Shown here: piece after piece, positions 35,294 to 44,263 of the stretch
How the letters are laid out: each line of letters opens with the position of its first letter
How positions within the stretch are numbered: position 1 is the first letter of the stretch
Assembly: GCF_000695095.2 (NCBI RefSeq)
Contig: NZ_CP011454.1
Span: 2,728,001-2,792,000, forward strand
Direction of reading: 5' to 3'
DNA: 64,000 nt
DNA from: Gemmatimonas phototrophica
Lineage (GTDB): Bacteria; Gemmatimonadota; Gemmatimonadetes; Gemmatimonadales; Gemmatimonadaceae
The notes under the pieces: generated by a model
Told to the model about the DNA's origin: nothing
The model's database searches: none
What the model saw: the letters and a program-made list of their open reading frames with translations, nothing else
Program-made: the position numbers and the translations under genes

Positions 35294-35333
35294 CACAAAG
35301 GGCCGCCGGACAGATGTCCGGCGGCCCTTTGTG
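35294..35333. terminator. Perfect hairpin between convergent genes
   Basis: A perfect 19-base-pair stem, CACAAAGGGCCGCCGGACA with its reverse complement, and a 2-base loop. It lies between the stop of the HpcH-like gene and the stop of the SusD-like gene, with A/T tracts at both foot ends, so it can serve both directions. It is 16 bases from the SusD stop. The preceding 200 bases hold only short GC-rich inverted repeats and no gene. Confidence 0.85.
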
Positions 35334-35349
35334 CACCCAATCGAAACGG

Positions 35350-36681
35350 TTACGGGTTGCGGTCGATGCAGCCGCCGAATTCCGGGTTATTCCGCTCAGC
35401 CGCCGGAATGGCGTAGTTCACGTCCGAGCCATAGCTCCCAGACAACGGGGCGCGCATGGTACCCGACGGGAACACTGAATTGGCAGTGCGGCCATACTGA
35501 CGAACGAGACGACGCAAGTCTCCAAGGCGATGGCCAGTGAGCCACATCCACATGCCACGCTCTTCGAAGAGCAGATTCACTGCAGCTTCCTGCGTTGCCG
35601 GCACCGTCGCGATTGGTGCCATGGCGGGGGTGATACCGGTGGCACGAAGTTCGTTCAGACCCGTGAGCAATGCCTGACGGTCAGCGGCCGACCCTCCACG
35701 AAGACGAGCCTCCAACTCGATCAGCCGTGCTTCGATACCATCGGCCAGATTCACCGCACCGGCACGACCATACTTCAACTGGTCAGGCAAGTTGCGGTGC
35801 GCCGAGTTGAAGCCCGAGCGCGTCGTAGTACGCCAAGGGACACGCGGATCCATCGGCGTGCGAAGGAACTGCACCTGCGCTTCGGCTTCGATGTACATCG
35901 AGTACCGCGGTGCCGTAACCGACAGCGCGTTCCAGATACCGTTTTCCTGTCGTCCAGTAGCCTGCGAATGGAACGTCTGGTACCTGTACGACGTCGGCAC
36001 GCCCTGTACCGCCGTCGCCGCAGCGGCAAACTGGTTGAGATTCAGCAGCGCACGTGCCTTGCCAATCTGGGCAAGAGGCCGAACCCGCGCATCAGTGCCA
36101 GCCAGCGCCAGCGCCGAGTCGAAACTGGCCACGGCGATTGTGAGCATCTGCGACGTGGTCAGCGGCGTTCCGAAACTGGTCTCGCTGGAGAAGGGAACAC
36201 CGGAGCAAAAGAGCTCCGCGAAGTAATTCTCCGAGTAGCCACGGATCGCATACATCTCGGCGATGTTCACCGGCGTGGTTGGCGCGAATTCCTGAAGAAT
36301 CGGAATGACACGCGTCGCTCCCGCTCTCACCCGGTGCAGATTGCGAAATGTGTTTTCAACCGACGCCAGCTGCTCGTTGGTCGTGCGCTGATTCGGGAAC
36401 AAACGATCGTCGAACGTATCGGTCGAGTAGATCTCATCGGCCATGTTGCCACTGAGCACGACCAAACCGTCCTGTGTTCCGGAGAAAACCACGGCGAAGT
36501 CCTGCAATACGCCGAGGCGAACAGGGTTGGCACCAGCCGGACTGGCATAATCGCCAATATTGAGAACGTCCGGGTCGGTGATGTCGAGCGCCGAGCTCAT
36601 ATTGCAGCCCATCACGCCGATGGCCGCCACAGTCATCGGCAACAGCGCCCGGCGACGGATTTTCTGGTTGGAAACTGTCAT
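35350..36681 (-). CDS. SusD/RagB-like outer-membrane lipoprotein
   Basis: Surface nutrient-binding lipoprotein that caps a SusC-type channel. The product is 443 residues with lipoprotein signal RRALLPMTVAAIGVMGCNMS (Cys in VMGC). It is rich in TPR-like helices, with AEMYAIRGYSENYFAELFCSG and LAQIGKARALLNLNQFAAAA. Near the end, LFEERGMWMWLTGHRLGDLR is the conserved SusD C-terminal block. It follows the SusC gene by 9 bases and must be cotranscribed. Imported nutrient unknown: no glycosidase or peptidase gene is in the same transcription unit. A strong hairpin follows. Confidence 0.9.
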   Translation of the reverse strand: MTVSNQKIRRRALLPMTVAAIGVMGCNMSSALDITDPDVLNIGDYASPAGANPVRLGVLQDFAVVFSGTQDGLVVLSGNMADEIYSTDTFDDRLFPNQRTTNEQLASVENTFRNLHRVRAGATRVIPILQEFAPTTPVNIAEMYAIRGYSENYFAELFCSGVPFSSETSFGTPLTTSQMLTIAVASFDSALALAGTDARVRPLAQIGKARALLNLNQFAAAATAVQGVPTSYRYQTFHSQATGRQENGIWNALSVTAPRYSMYIEAEAQVQFLRTPMDPRVPWRTTTRSGFNSAHRNLPDQLKYGRAGAVNLADGIEARLIELEARLRGGSAADRQALLTGLNELRATGITPAMAPIATVPATQEAAVNLLFEERGMWMWLTGHRLGDLRRLVRQYGRTANSVFPSGTMRAPLSGSYGSDVNYAIPAAERNNPEFGGCIDRNP

Positions 36682-36690
36682 CGTCGGGGA

Positions 36691-39600
36691 TCAGTAGTTG
36701 AGGTTCAGACGAACGGTCCACTGGCGCATTGGCGGCGTCGAGAAGAACTCTTCGTTACCGCGCGTGTCCGAGTTGCTCTGCGTCGTCTCCGGATCGAGCC
36801 CGGTGAAGGGCGTCCACACAGCCAGATTTCGACCGGTCATGATCAGGTTCATGCGCTGAGCGCGCATGCTCTTCGCCCATCCCTGCGGCAACTGGTACGA
36901 CACCGCGATTTCACGCAGGCGAGTGAACGAGCCATCTTCGAACATCCCGGTAAAGATACCGTTCGGCGTTGCGGCGATATTCGCGGCCTGAAGTTCCAGT
37001 GGTGCCGTCGGATCCATACGACCACGGCAGGAGTTACCCCCCTGGCACTGGTGACGCAGCGTGTTGTTGAACTTGAGCATCCCCCACTTGCGGTCGATCT
37101 GCGCCGACACGCGCAGCTTCCGCTCGAACAGTTCCAACGTGGGCGAAATCACAAACTCACGCGTCGGGAAGGACGGCCCCTGGAACGTGGCACTGTCGCT
37201 GAACGTGATTTCGTTCGTCCCGAGGATGCCATCGCCGTTGGCGTCGTTGTAGGTGTACGTCCTCCCCCACATGCCGTACAACGGATATCCCGGCTGCTGA
37301 CGCATCGTGATGCGCGATCCGGCACCGGTCAGAATCGGTGCGACCCCTTCGCCGAGCGTCAGGAGCTCGTTCCGGTTCGTCGATCCGTTGATGAACAGTT
37401 CGGCATACACGTTCTTGCGATCGATGAGCTTCTGCGTGAACTCGAGTTCGAAACCGGAGTTCTTCACGTCACCGATGTTCTCGAAGCGAGCCTGAATGCC
37501 GGCCACAGAGGGAGCAATGTTGCGTTGCACAAGGGCATCGCGGGTTTGCTTGCTGTAGTACGTCACCACCACATTCGTCCGCCCACTGAACATCGTGGCG
37601 TCGAATCCGGATTCAACTTCAGCCCCGAATTCCGGCTTGAGATTGCTGTTGCCCAAGGCGGAAAGCGTCACAGAGGGAGCATCAACACCTCCCGTCAGTG
37701 TGGCCGGGAACGGGGTGAAGAAGCGCAAGGCGTCCGTGGGGCCCGGCAGCTGCCCCGAGGCGCCATACGTCGAACGCAAGCGCAGCGACTGCAGCCAATT
37801 GAACTTCGGGAAGAAGCTTTCGTCCGATACCAGCCACGACGCGCCAACCTTGGGGTAGTACACGCCTCGCGACTCGGAGCCGAAAGCGCTGGCCGCGTCG
37901 CGACGCATCGCCAACGTAAGGAAGAAGCGGTCCCGGACGGACAGTTGTTCTTCGATGTAATAGCCAAGCGTGCGCGAGAAGTCGAACGACTGCGACGAGT
38001 TCCGAATGGCGGCCGCGGTGGTAGTCGTAGCGCCCGGCGGGAGATTTTCGCCGGTACCGCCCGTCTGTTCAAAATCGTTGCGAATGAACTGCATGCCAAC
38101 CGAGGTCTTCGTCCCCAGCCAATCGAAGATCTGCTTGGTCGCCGTACCGCCAAGGTCAACCGTTCCCTGCGCGATGCTTGTGCGGAACGATGACACTTGA
38201 CCATTGCGTCCTGGGAACTGGAAAATACCCTGGTCGAACCGATTGATCCCGATATCGTCTCGCAGCGAGTAGTCGTAGCCGACCGTCGCGCGCAGATTCA
38301 ACCATTCGGCAGCGTCCCACCGCGCCGTCGCCGAGTTGATGAAGCGATTGAGTTCCTGCGTAGTGGTCCGCGAGAAAACGTCACCAAACGGGAAGCTGAA
38401 CATGCCGGGGAGCGGCACGCCTCTCGAGTCCTTCTTGGTCGGATCCCATGCGCCACCCATGGCCTGCACCATGAGGCCGTTCGCGTTGTCGTTGTTCTGT
38501 ACGCGACGCACGTTGCTGTTCACATAGCCACTGGACAGCTGAATGGTGGCTCGCGGCGCAATCTGTGCGTTGAGATTCATACGCAAATTGTTGCGGTCCA
38601 ACCCCTGCGGGCGCACCTGAGACGTTGGCAGAGAGGATACCCCGCGCTCGGTCTTCAGGCGATCCTGTTCGCCCGTCGGCATTTCATAGATGCCGTTTTC
38701 ACGTTCGATTTCGCCCGACACAAAGTACTGCACACGATCGGAACCGCCCGACACCTGCATGCCGTACTGGCCGCGGTTACCGGTCTTGATCGGGCTGAGA
38801 TCCGGATCATTCAGAATGTTGCCGCTGATCACGCTGTCCTGGACGCAGGTGCCGTTGGCGACCAGCGTCAGATCACAGCGCATGTTGGTGTTGTTGGACA
38901 GGCGACGGCCCCACGCATAATACAGCAGGGGATAGTCACCACGCCGGGGATCCTGCGTCAGACCGTTTTCCGAGTAGACGTTCCACGCGGTACGTCCGGA
39001 CTTGCCGCGCTTGGTCGTGATGTTGATCACGCCCGCCGCCGCCTCCGTGCCATACAACGTGGCCGCCGACGGTCCCTTCACCACTTCGATGCTCTCGATC
39101 TCTTCCGGATTGATGTCGTCCAGCCGGGACGGCGACTGCCCGCCCACACCAAGCGCCGCGCTTCCACTGTTGGCCGCCACACGAACGCCGTCGATGATCA
39201 CGACAGGTTCGTTTGAGAGAGAAATCGAGGACTGACCACGGATACGAATACGTGAACCGACACCGGGCTCACCGGTGGAGACCACGTTTACGCCGGCGGC
39301 ACGTCCCTGGAGGACCTGGCTCAAATTGGAGACGGGGAGTTCCGCGATCTTTTCGGCCACGTTTACCGTGGCGGTGGCATTCGCCAGTTCGACCTTCCGC
39401 TGCTGGCCGGTTACCGTGGTGACGACGGCCGACAGAGAAAAGGCCGCCTGCGTCAGAGCAACGTCCTGCGTGACGGGGGCAGCCCCGCCAACGGTCACGT
39501 TGACACGCTTGGCTTCGTAACCAATGCGGCTGATTTCAAGAACGATGGCACCAGAGGTGGGTACCCGCAGGGTATACCGACCATTTTCTGCCGTCAGCGA

Positions 39601-39858
39601 ACCATTCTGCGTGCCCTGCACGAGCACGCGGGCCTGCTGGATGGGCTGCCCCGTGGCCGCATCCGTGACACGGCCAGTGACTGTGCCACCGGCGCCTTGC
39701 GCGGAAAGCACGGAGGGGCTCGCAAGTCCCACGGCCGCCACGACCGCAAGAAGAGATGATGCCAGACGGCGCATCAGTGGCGCGCGAAACGAGGTGGCGT
39801 GTGGTGGCGAGCAGCCTCGCTCGCCGCGGGCGGACGCAGCGGGTACGAACAAATGCAT
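36691..39858 (-). CDS. SusC/RagA-like TonB-linked outer-membrane protein
   Basis: TonB-dependent importer of about 1055 residues. Order: signal peptide (LASSLLAVVAAVGLASPSVLSAQ), carboxypeptidase-regulatory-like beta domain (GTVTGRVTDAATGQPIQQAR), plug domain (GVNVVSTGEPGVGSRIRIRG, SLSNEPVVIIDGVRV, then EEIESIEVVKGPSAATLYGT and AAGVINITTKRG), then a 22-strand barrel ending in an aromatic-terminal strand RQWTVRLNLNY. The start is uncertain: ATG at 39858 has GGGGAG seven bases before it, while ATG at 39774 sits directly before the signal helix and ATG at 39873 is the longest. It precedes the SusD gene by 9 bases as one import unit. Confidence 0.93.
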   Translation of the reverse strand: MHLFVPAASARGERGCSPPHATSFRAPLMRRLASSLLAVVAAVGLASPSVLSAQGAGGTVTGRVTDAATGQPIQQARVLVQGTQNGSLTAENGRYTLRVPTSGAIVLEISRIGYEAKRVNVTVGGAAPVTQDVALTQAAFSLSAVVTTVTGQQRKVELANATATVNVAEKIAELPVSNLSQVLQGRAAGVNVVSTGEPGVGSRIRIRGQSSISLSNEPVVIIDGVRVAANSGSAALGVGGQSPSRLDDINPEEIESIEVVKGPSAATLYGTEAAAGVINITTKRGKSGRTAWNVYSENGLTQDPRRGDYPLLYYAWGRRLSNNTNMRCDLTLVANGTCVQDSVISGNILNDPDLSPIKTGNRGQYGMQVSGGSDRVQYFVSGEIERENGIYEMPTGEQDRLKTERGVSSLPTSQVRPQGLDRNNLRMNLNAQIAPRATIQLSSGYVNSNVRRVQNNDNANGLMVQAMGGAWDPTKKDSRGVPLPGMFSFPFGDVFSRTTTQELNRFINSATARWDAAEWLNLRATVGYDYSLRDDIGINRFDQGIFQFPGRNGQVSSFRTSIAQGTVDLGGTATKQIFDWLGTKTSVGMQFIRNDFEQTGGTGENLPPGATTTTAAAIRNSSQSFDFSRTLGYYIEEQLSVRDRFFLTLAMRRDAASAFGSESRGVYYPKVGASWLVSDESFFPKFNWLQSLRLRSTYGASGQLPGPTDALRFFTPFPATLTGGVDAPSVTLSALGNSNLKPEFGAEVESGFDATMFSGRTNVVVTYYSKQTRDALVQRNIAPSVAGIQARFENIGDVKNSGFELEFTQKLIDRKNVYAELFINGSTNRNELLTLGEGVAPILTGAGSRITMRQQPGYPLYGMWGRTYTYNDANGDGILGTNEITFSDSATFQGPSFPTREFVISPTLELFERKLRVSAQIDRKWGMLKFNNTLRHQCQGGNSCRGRMDPTAPLELQAANIAATPNGIFTGMFEDGSFTRLREIAVSYQLPQGWAKSMRAQRMNLIMTGRNLAVWTPFTGLDPETTQSNSDTRGNEEFFSTPPMRQWTVRLNLNY

Positions 39859-40187
39859 CTTGTGACTCCCCATATCAGGATCACCTGCCGGTCACTCGAT
39901 GTTGTGACCGGCTATGACAATGACCACAACAGGCTCCCGCACCGAAGCGCTGCGGAACCTTGGTCTTGCCACATGTGTACACGGATGCCAAGACGACAAC
40001 CGATAAGCGCTGTTTCGGGTTCGCGCAGCGGATGATCGCGCGCGAGATGGCGGGAACTGTCTGGGGACTGCTAGTGAACGCGTTCCAACATCCACCAGCG
40101 GCGTTTCGGAAACGACGGGATGGCCCCACACGTGTATGGCGCCGGAACAGCACCGCCGTACCTGCGTGATAATGGAGGAACGCGCAG

Positions 40188-40216
40188 ACGCTACGACCAG
40201 CGTTCGATACTGTCAA
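40188..40216 (-). promoter_or_regulatory. Candidate promoter for SusC/SusD operon
   Basis: On the minus strand, TTGACA is followed after 17 bases by TAGCGT, a perfect -35 hexamer with a weak -10 (three of six). It lies just past the hairpins that end the preceding cytochrome gene and points at the SusC gene. Promoter consensus for this lineage is not known to me. Confidence 0.35.
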
Positions 40217-40223
40217 TACTTTT

Positions 40224-40260
40224 TCAGGGATCCCCCCGCAAAATGCCGGGGTTTTCCTGA
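40224..40260 (-). terminator. Second hairpin downstream of cytochrome c gene
   Basis: Nested inverted repeat, TCAGG/CCTGA outside and CCCCGC/GCCGGGG inside, around AAAAT. It sits between the first terminator of the cytochrome gene and the promoter candidate for the SusC operon. It probably insulates the SusC operon from read-through. Confidence 0.5.
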
Positions 40261-40289
40261 AGAAAACTGCCCTTTGGAAAATGCCCAAC

Positions 40290-40322
40290 AAAAAATCGGC
40301 CCCGCGCGTATGCCCGGGGCCG
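40290..40322 (-). terminator. Rho-independent terminator of cytochrome c gene
   Basis: Read on the minus strand: CGGCCCC, loop GGGCATACGCGC-like, GGGGCCG, then GATTTTTTG. The T-run follows directly. It lies 32 bases after the stop of the small cytochrome gene. Confidence 0.85.
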
Positions 40323-40354
40323 CATTCTTATCTCCGCCAAAATCGCCGGAACCT

Positions 40355-40813
40355 TCAGGGCGTCGGCGGTGCGGGCGGAAGAATCAGCTTCACAGTGGCG
40401 AGTGCCACCGAATCGGCCGTGAACGGCGCGGCACCCGGCGTCAGGCCGTTCAGTTTGAAGATGTAGGCCATCGCGGCAGCGTAATCCTCCCGGGGCAGTG
40501 ATCCAGGATTGCCGTCCGGCATGGTGGTGCGAATCTGCTCAAACAGCGCAAACACCGGCTGGCCCGCCCACTTCGTGCGGAAATCCGCGCCGGTGACGTC
40601 CTTGGTTTCGTGACACTCAGAACAGGTATTGGTCCACACCGTCGCCCCGGCCGTTGCCTGGGAGTCGCTGTAAACCGGCACCGTATCCTGTCCGTCTCTG
40701 ACGGCAGCGCCGGGAGCGAGTGGCTGCTGGGCCGTCATACGGCCGGCAGAAAAGACGCTCGTGGCGATGACGCCGAGCAGAAAGACCGCAGGAATGGGAG
40801 ATGGACGTCGCAT
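40355..40813 (-). CDS. Exported monohaem cytochrome c
   Basis: A 152-residue exported class I cytochrome c. The signal peptide is IPAVFLLGVIATSVFSAGRM; the haem motif is CSECH, in TVWTNTCSECHETKDVTG. A candidate axial Met lies in TTMPDGNPGSLPREDYAAAM, the usual form for this group, and AYIFKLNGLTPG closes the domain. It resembles the cytochrome domain of the HupE fusion at 23858 in plan (both have AYIxKLNG). The start is ATG 40813, directly before the signal. It diverges from the Tat oxidoreductase gene by 109 bases and could serve as its acceptor; that is inference. Confidence 0.87.
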   Translation of the reverse strand: MRRPSPIPAVFLLGVIATSVFSAGRMTAQQPLAPGAAVRDGQDTVPVYSDSQATAGATVWTNTCSECHETKDVTGADFRTKWAGQPVFALFEQIRTTMPDGNPGSLPREDYAAAMAYIFKLNGLTPGAAPFTADSVALATVKLILPPAPPTP

Positions 40814-40922
40814 GGCAGATGAACGTGCGAGGAAAGCATTTCGCTGGCAAGCCTCCCCCCCACCGCAAAATGCGCAGCGGATGTGCATTGCGAGGGACGT
40901 GGATGACCAGCATTTTCGGCTG

Positions 40923-42359
40923 ATGGACGCTTCTCATACCCCAGATGTTCCCGAACGCCCCGCCTCACCCGGCGACAGTTCTGATATAGAAAGCCCTGTT
41001 CTCCGCCGTGATTTCCTGCGCATCGCAGGGGCCACCGCCGGCGCCTTGCTTGCGACCGGCTGTGCACCGCCGGTCGCCTTTTCCGCAGCCCCGGCGCGTG
41101 GCGTGGAAAAAGGGCGCGGGACCGCCGCGAGCAGCACCCATGTCGTGGTGATCGGCGCCGGAGCCTGGGGTGGGTGGACAGCGTACCATCTGCGCAGTCG
41201 TGGCATCAAGGTCACACTCATTGACCAATACGGCCCTGGCAACTCCCGCTCCACCAGTGGCGACGAGACGCGTGGCATTCGCTCGTCGTACGGAGACCGG
41301 GCCTCAGGCGTTCTCTGGACCCCATGGGCGCGCACCGCTATTGACCGCTGGAAGCTGTTCGAGGAGGAATGGGCACGCCCCTTCCGCACCTCGTTCTTCC
41401 ACGAAACGGGTGATGTGATCATGCGCGTCACCCGGGAGCCATTCATTACCAAAACCGTGGAGCTCTGGACGGCAAACAACGTCCGCCACGAGGTCCTCTC
41501 CGGTGAGGAAGCCCGCAAGCGCTGGCCAGTCATCAAGGCCGACGACATCACCGTCGCCATCACCGAGCCCGACGCCGGCGTGGTGCGCTGCCGCGCCGCC
41601 ACTCAGGCAGTGGCCGCCATTGCCCAGAAAATGGGAGCGGAACTGGTCATTGGCCGTGTCCGTCCCGGCCCCATCGTAAACGGGACCATGGACGGGGTGG
41701 TGCTCGACAACGGCACCGTGATTCGCGGCGATGCCTACGTCTTTGCCTGTGGTCCGTGGCTGCGCAAGCTCTTTCCTTACATGGAGAACCGGGCACGTAT
41801 CCCCATTGGTCACGCGCTCTATTTCGGAGTGCCGCAGGGGGACTCCCGCTTCCAGTTTCCCAATCTCCCCAGCTTCAACTTTCCCGGGGTCACCGGGTGG
41901 CCCATGCTGCCGGTGGACAGCCGCGGGTTCCGCGTGCGCGGGGCCATTGCCGCCGCACCGCCCGCAACTGGTACCAGGGCACCAGCCCCCTCATCGTCGC
42001 CCGTTGCCCCCGACCCCACCCTGCAGGATCCTGATCTCAGCTCCCGCTGGACCAATCAGGACCGCGTGGACGGAGCCCGCCGCTTTCTCGCCGCCCGCTT
42101 CCCCATTCTCGCCAACGCCCCACTCCTGGAAACGCGCGCCTGCCACTACGAGTCGAGCGTCAACCAGAATTTCATCGTCGATCATATTCCCGGCGCCTCC
42201 AACGCGTGGATCGCCGGCCTTGGTCAGGCCGAAGGCTTCAAGTTCGGCCCCGTTATTGGCGACTATATCGCCCAGCGCGTGGCTGGCATTGAGGGAGACC
42301 CAGTGCTCAAGAAAGCCTTCGCGCTTCCCACCGAGCAATACGAGCGCCCCCCCGGCTGA
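40923..42359 (+). CDS. Tat-exported FAD-dependent oxidoreductase (DAO/sarcosine oxidase type)
   Basis: A 478-residue flavoprotein of the D-amino-acid oxidase/sarcosine oxidase family (PF01266). A twin-arginine signal, RRDFLRIAGATAGALLATGC, precedes the dinucleotide-binding motif VVVIGAGAWGGWTAYHL. VTLIDQYGPGNSRSTSGDE is the next typical segment, like that of monomeric sarcosine oxidases. Near the C-terminus, HYESSVNQNFIVDHIPG and AGLGQAEGFKFGPVIGDYIA match the family's FAD-contact block. A Pro/Ala/Ser insert of about 35 residues interrupts the substrate domain. Cofactor-loaded export fits Tat. The substrate is an unknown amine. It overlaps the small membrane protein gene by one base, and diverges from a cytochrome c. 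Confidence 0.87.
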   Translation: MDASHTPDVPERPASPGDSSDIESPVLRRDFLRIAGATAGALLATGCAPPVAFSAAPARGVEKGRGTAASSTHVVVIGAGAWGGWTAYHLRSRGIKVTLIDQYGPGNSRSTSGDETRGIRSSYGDRASGVLWTPWARTAIDRWKLFEEEWARPFRTSFFHETGDVIMRVTREPFITKTVELWTANNVRHEVLSGEEARKRWPVIKADDITVAITEPDAGVVRCRAATQAVAAIAQKMGAELVIGRVRPGPIVNGTMDGVVLDNGTVIRGDAYVFACGPWLRKLFPYMENRARIPIGHALYFGVPQGDSRFQFPNLPSFNFPGVTGWPMLPVDSRGFRVRGAIAAAPPATGTRAPAPSSSPVAPDPTLQDPDLSSRWTNQDRVDGARRFLAARFPILANAPLLETRACHYESSVNQNFIVDHIPGASNAWIAGLGQAEGFKFGPVIGDYIAQRVAGIEGDPVLKKAFALPTEQYERPPG

Positions 42360-42679
42360 TGCGACGCCCTCTCCTTATCGCCTTCGCCATCCTGTTCCTG
42401 GCCTACGAACAGTGGTCGTTCTATATGTGGCTGCAGCAGCACGGGACCGTGTCGGCCGGGCTCTCGCACGCCTGGATGACGCTCCGCCTGGACCCCATGG
42501 TCTTCATGGCCTGGAACGACATGGGCATCTTCACCGCCCTCGTGCTCATCTGGCTGTGGCGTGATCTCCGCCAGACCGGTCGCTCCTTTCTCTGGTGGCC
42601 CGCCACGCTGCTGCTTGGCTGCCCTCCCCTGCTCATCTACCTGAGCGCCGACCGTACTCAGGCCTCAACGCACCCGTAG
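42359..42679 (+). CDS. Small membrane protein, DUF2834-like
   Basis: A 106-residue protein with three hydrophobic segments: LLIAFAILFLAYEQWSFYMW, MGIFTALVLIWLWRDL and FLWWPATLLLGCPPLLIYLS. The central LVLIWLWRDLRQTGRS and the closing Gly-Pro-rich helix resemble DUF2834, a small family of unknown role. Its ATG shares one base with the TGA of the oxidoreductase gene (TGATG), so the two are translated together. Its own TAG stop touches copy 3 of the palindromic repeat. Confidence 0.65.
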   Translation: MRRPLLIAFAILFLAYEQWSFYMWLQQHGTVSAGLSHAWMTLRLDPMVFMAWNDMGIFTALVLIWLWRDLRQTGRSFLWWPATLLLGCPPLLIYLSADRTQASTHP

Positions 42680-42722
42680 TTCTCATGCGCTGGTCATGCA
42701 GTAGGTCATGCGGTTGTCCCGG
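42679..42722. repeat. Dispersed repeat, right half only (copy 3)
   Basis: AGTTCTCATGC, then TGGTCATGCAGTAGG, TCATGCGGTTGTCCCGG: the right arm of the element at 13642 with few changes. The left arm is missing. The repeat begins within the stop codon of the DUF2834-like gene and lies 31 bases before the stop of the convergent hydrolase gene. Confidence 0.8.
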
Positions 42723-42753
42723 AAAGCTGTTGTAGCCACAGGCCGTTCGTCGC

Positions 42754-43710
42754 TCAGAACCGCACCGTCTCCCCGTGCCGAAGCACGCGAAACCGTTCCG
42801 GCGCAATCCGCCGCTGGTCGAGTGCCGCCGCCAGATCTTTCGGCGGCTGATCCAGCGGTTCGTCCGTGAGCGCAAACGTGCCCCAGTGCACACCAATCGC
42901 CTGCGCCGCGCCAACATCCAGCATCACCTGAACGGCTTCGTCGGGGTTCACATGCTGCGGCGCCATGAACCACCGGGGTTCATAAGCGCCAATCGCAATG
43001 GCCGCCGCATCAAAGGGCCCGTGCCGCTCCCCAATAGTGCGCGGCGCCGAGGAGTACCCCAGATCGCCGGAGAACCAGAAGCGGAACCGGGGGTGCACAA
43101 TGGCGTAACTGCCCCAAAGGGACCGATTACGATCGAAGCCGGTGCGATTGGACCAATGCTGGACCGGCTCGAAGTGCACCGCAACACCGAAGTCGGACAG
43201 CACCGTGTGCCCGTGCCAGTCGAGCGCCTCAATGTGCGGCAGCACACCACGCACCCGCGGCAAGTTGCGCGCGAACCAGAGTTCGGTTCCACGCGGCACG
43301 ATGTACCGCGGCGCGCCGCCCGCCTGCCGCGCCACCGCACGCATGGACGGGCGGTCCAGATGATCGTAGTGGTTGTGCGTGAGGAGCACCGCGTCGATGG
43401 TCGGTAACTCCTCAATCCCCAACCCCGGCGGCTGATGTCGCCGCGGGCCGATATAGCGGAACGGAGATGCCGTTCGACTGAACACCGGATCAAAGAGCAC
43501 ATTGGCGCCCCCCACCTGCAACAGCGCCGACGAGTGCCCTATCCACGTAAAGGCCGGGTGTTCTCGGTTCGCGTGCACGAACTCAAGGTCAGGCACAACA
43601 CCATGCAGCGGCGCCTGCGGTGGCCGCGGCAACCGCTGACGGGCCCGTGCCCACATCCATCGCAGCACATCCTGGCCGCGAGTCTCAATCCCGTGCTCAG
43701 GCCGAGGCAT
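42754..43710 (-). CDS. Metallo-beta-lactamase-fold hydrolase (NAPE-PLD/UlaG-like)
   Basis: A 318-residue member of the MBL-fold group that includes N-acyl-phosphatidylethanolamine phospholipase D and L-ascorbate-6-phosphate lactonase. The metal motif is LLTHNHYDHLDRP (HxHxDH). FTWIGHSSALLQVGGANVLFDPVFS opens the fold, WFSGDLGYS gives a later ligand Asp, and APQHVNPDEAVQV and IGVHWGTFALTDEPLDQP (final His) close it. These are the stretches typical of NAPE-PLD-like proteins. The ATG at 43710 begins inside the end of the PepSY gene (14-base overlap). No signal peptide is seen. Substrate unknown; a phospholipid or lactone is possible. Confidence 0.88.
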   Translation of the reverse strand: MPRPEHGIETRGQDVLRWMWARARQRLPRPPQAPLHGVVPDLEFVHANREHPAFTWIGHSSALLQVGGANVLFDPVFSRTASPFRYIGPRRHQPPGLGIEELPTIDAVLLTHNHYDHLDRPSMRAVARQAGGAPRYIVPRGTELWFARNLPRVRGVLPHIEALDWHGHTVLSDFGVAVHFEPVQHWSNRTGFDRNRSLWGSYAIVHPRFRFWFSGDLGYSSAPRTIGERHGPFDAAAIAIGAYEPRWFMAPQHVNPDEAVQVMLDVGAAQAIGVHWGTFALTDEPLDQPPKDLAAALDQRRIAPERFRVLRHGETVRF

Positions 43711-44221
43711 CCCGCTGCTTCTTCTGGGCGCGAGCGCGGAACGGCAAGAGGAACAAGTAGATGCCGGTGATCCACAGTCCGAGCACGATGACCGCGGAGG
43801 GGAGGAAAATCCACAGTTTGGCAGCATCGTGGAACCACGAACCGTCGTGGATCTGCTCGATCAGATCGGAGCGGCGATACGCCGAGTGCACCACGGCGCC
43901 GGTGGCCAAGTCCACCTGCACTTCCCAGTGATTCACGGCAGCCACCTTCACGATGCCCTTCCCCGGCCGCACATCAAGACGGTCGATATCGTCCCACGTC
44001 CTGATCCCGGTTTCCGGCACCGAACGCGCGGCGTCGAAGACCTGCTGCATGCTCACGGTAGGCACCGTGTGCTCGGTTCGCATTTCCGCCGGCTGCACCC
44101 AGGTGAGCTGCTTCTTGAGCTGCAAAAGCAGTCCGCTGCCCAGCACAACCAGAAATGGGAGCGCCGTGGCAATGGCGCCCCACCGATGCAGTTTGCGGTT
44201 CCAGATACGCGGGTTCGGCAT
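43697..44221 (-). CDS. PepSY-associated membrane protein
   Basis: A 174-residue inner-membrane protein of the PepSY-TM type. An N-terminal helix (RKLHRWGAIATALPFLVVLGS followed by GLLLQLKK) matches the opening common to PepSY-TM and iron-uptake reductases. It has a periplasmic region of about 90 residues with a PepSY-like fold (VDLATGAVVHSAYRRSDLIE, then QIHDGSWFHDAAKLWIFLPS). A second membrane helix, IFLPSAVIVLGLWITGIYLF, is followed by a basic tail (RARAQKKQRD). It is short for the family, carrying one PepSY unit and two helices. It overlaps the hydrolase gene by 14 bases. Confidence 0.82.
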   Translation of the reverse strand: MPNPRIWNRKLHRWGAIATALPFLVVLGSGLLLQLKKQLTWVQPAEMRTEHTVPTVSMQQVFDAARSVPETGIRTWDDIDRLDVRPGKGIVKVAAVNHWEVQVDLATGAVVHSAYRRSDLIEQIHDGSWFHDAAKLWIFLPSAVIVLGLWITGIYLFLLPFRARAQKKQRDASA

Positions 44222-44263
44222 AGTGACAAAATACACCAGAGGGCGAGATGGGTTGAACCGATG

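Larger units (their letters stand above)
39859..40289. other. Long leader and promoter region of the SusC/SusD operon
   Basis: No gene is supported in these 431 bases. On the minus strand it holds a TTGACA-containing promoter candidate at 40188-40216 and, upstream of that, the hairpin at 40224-40260. If that promoter is used, the messenger would carry an untranslated leader of about 330 bases before the SusC start. That length leaves room for post-transcriptional control. I could not match the leader to a known riboswitch. Confidence 0.4.

Noticed and set aside
35530-38193. An 887-codon open frame on the plus strand opposite SusC/SusD
   Set aside because: It is antisense to two well-supported genes, rich in Arg and His as expected from the complement of GC-rich coding sequence, and has no recognisable domain.
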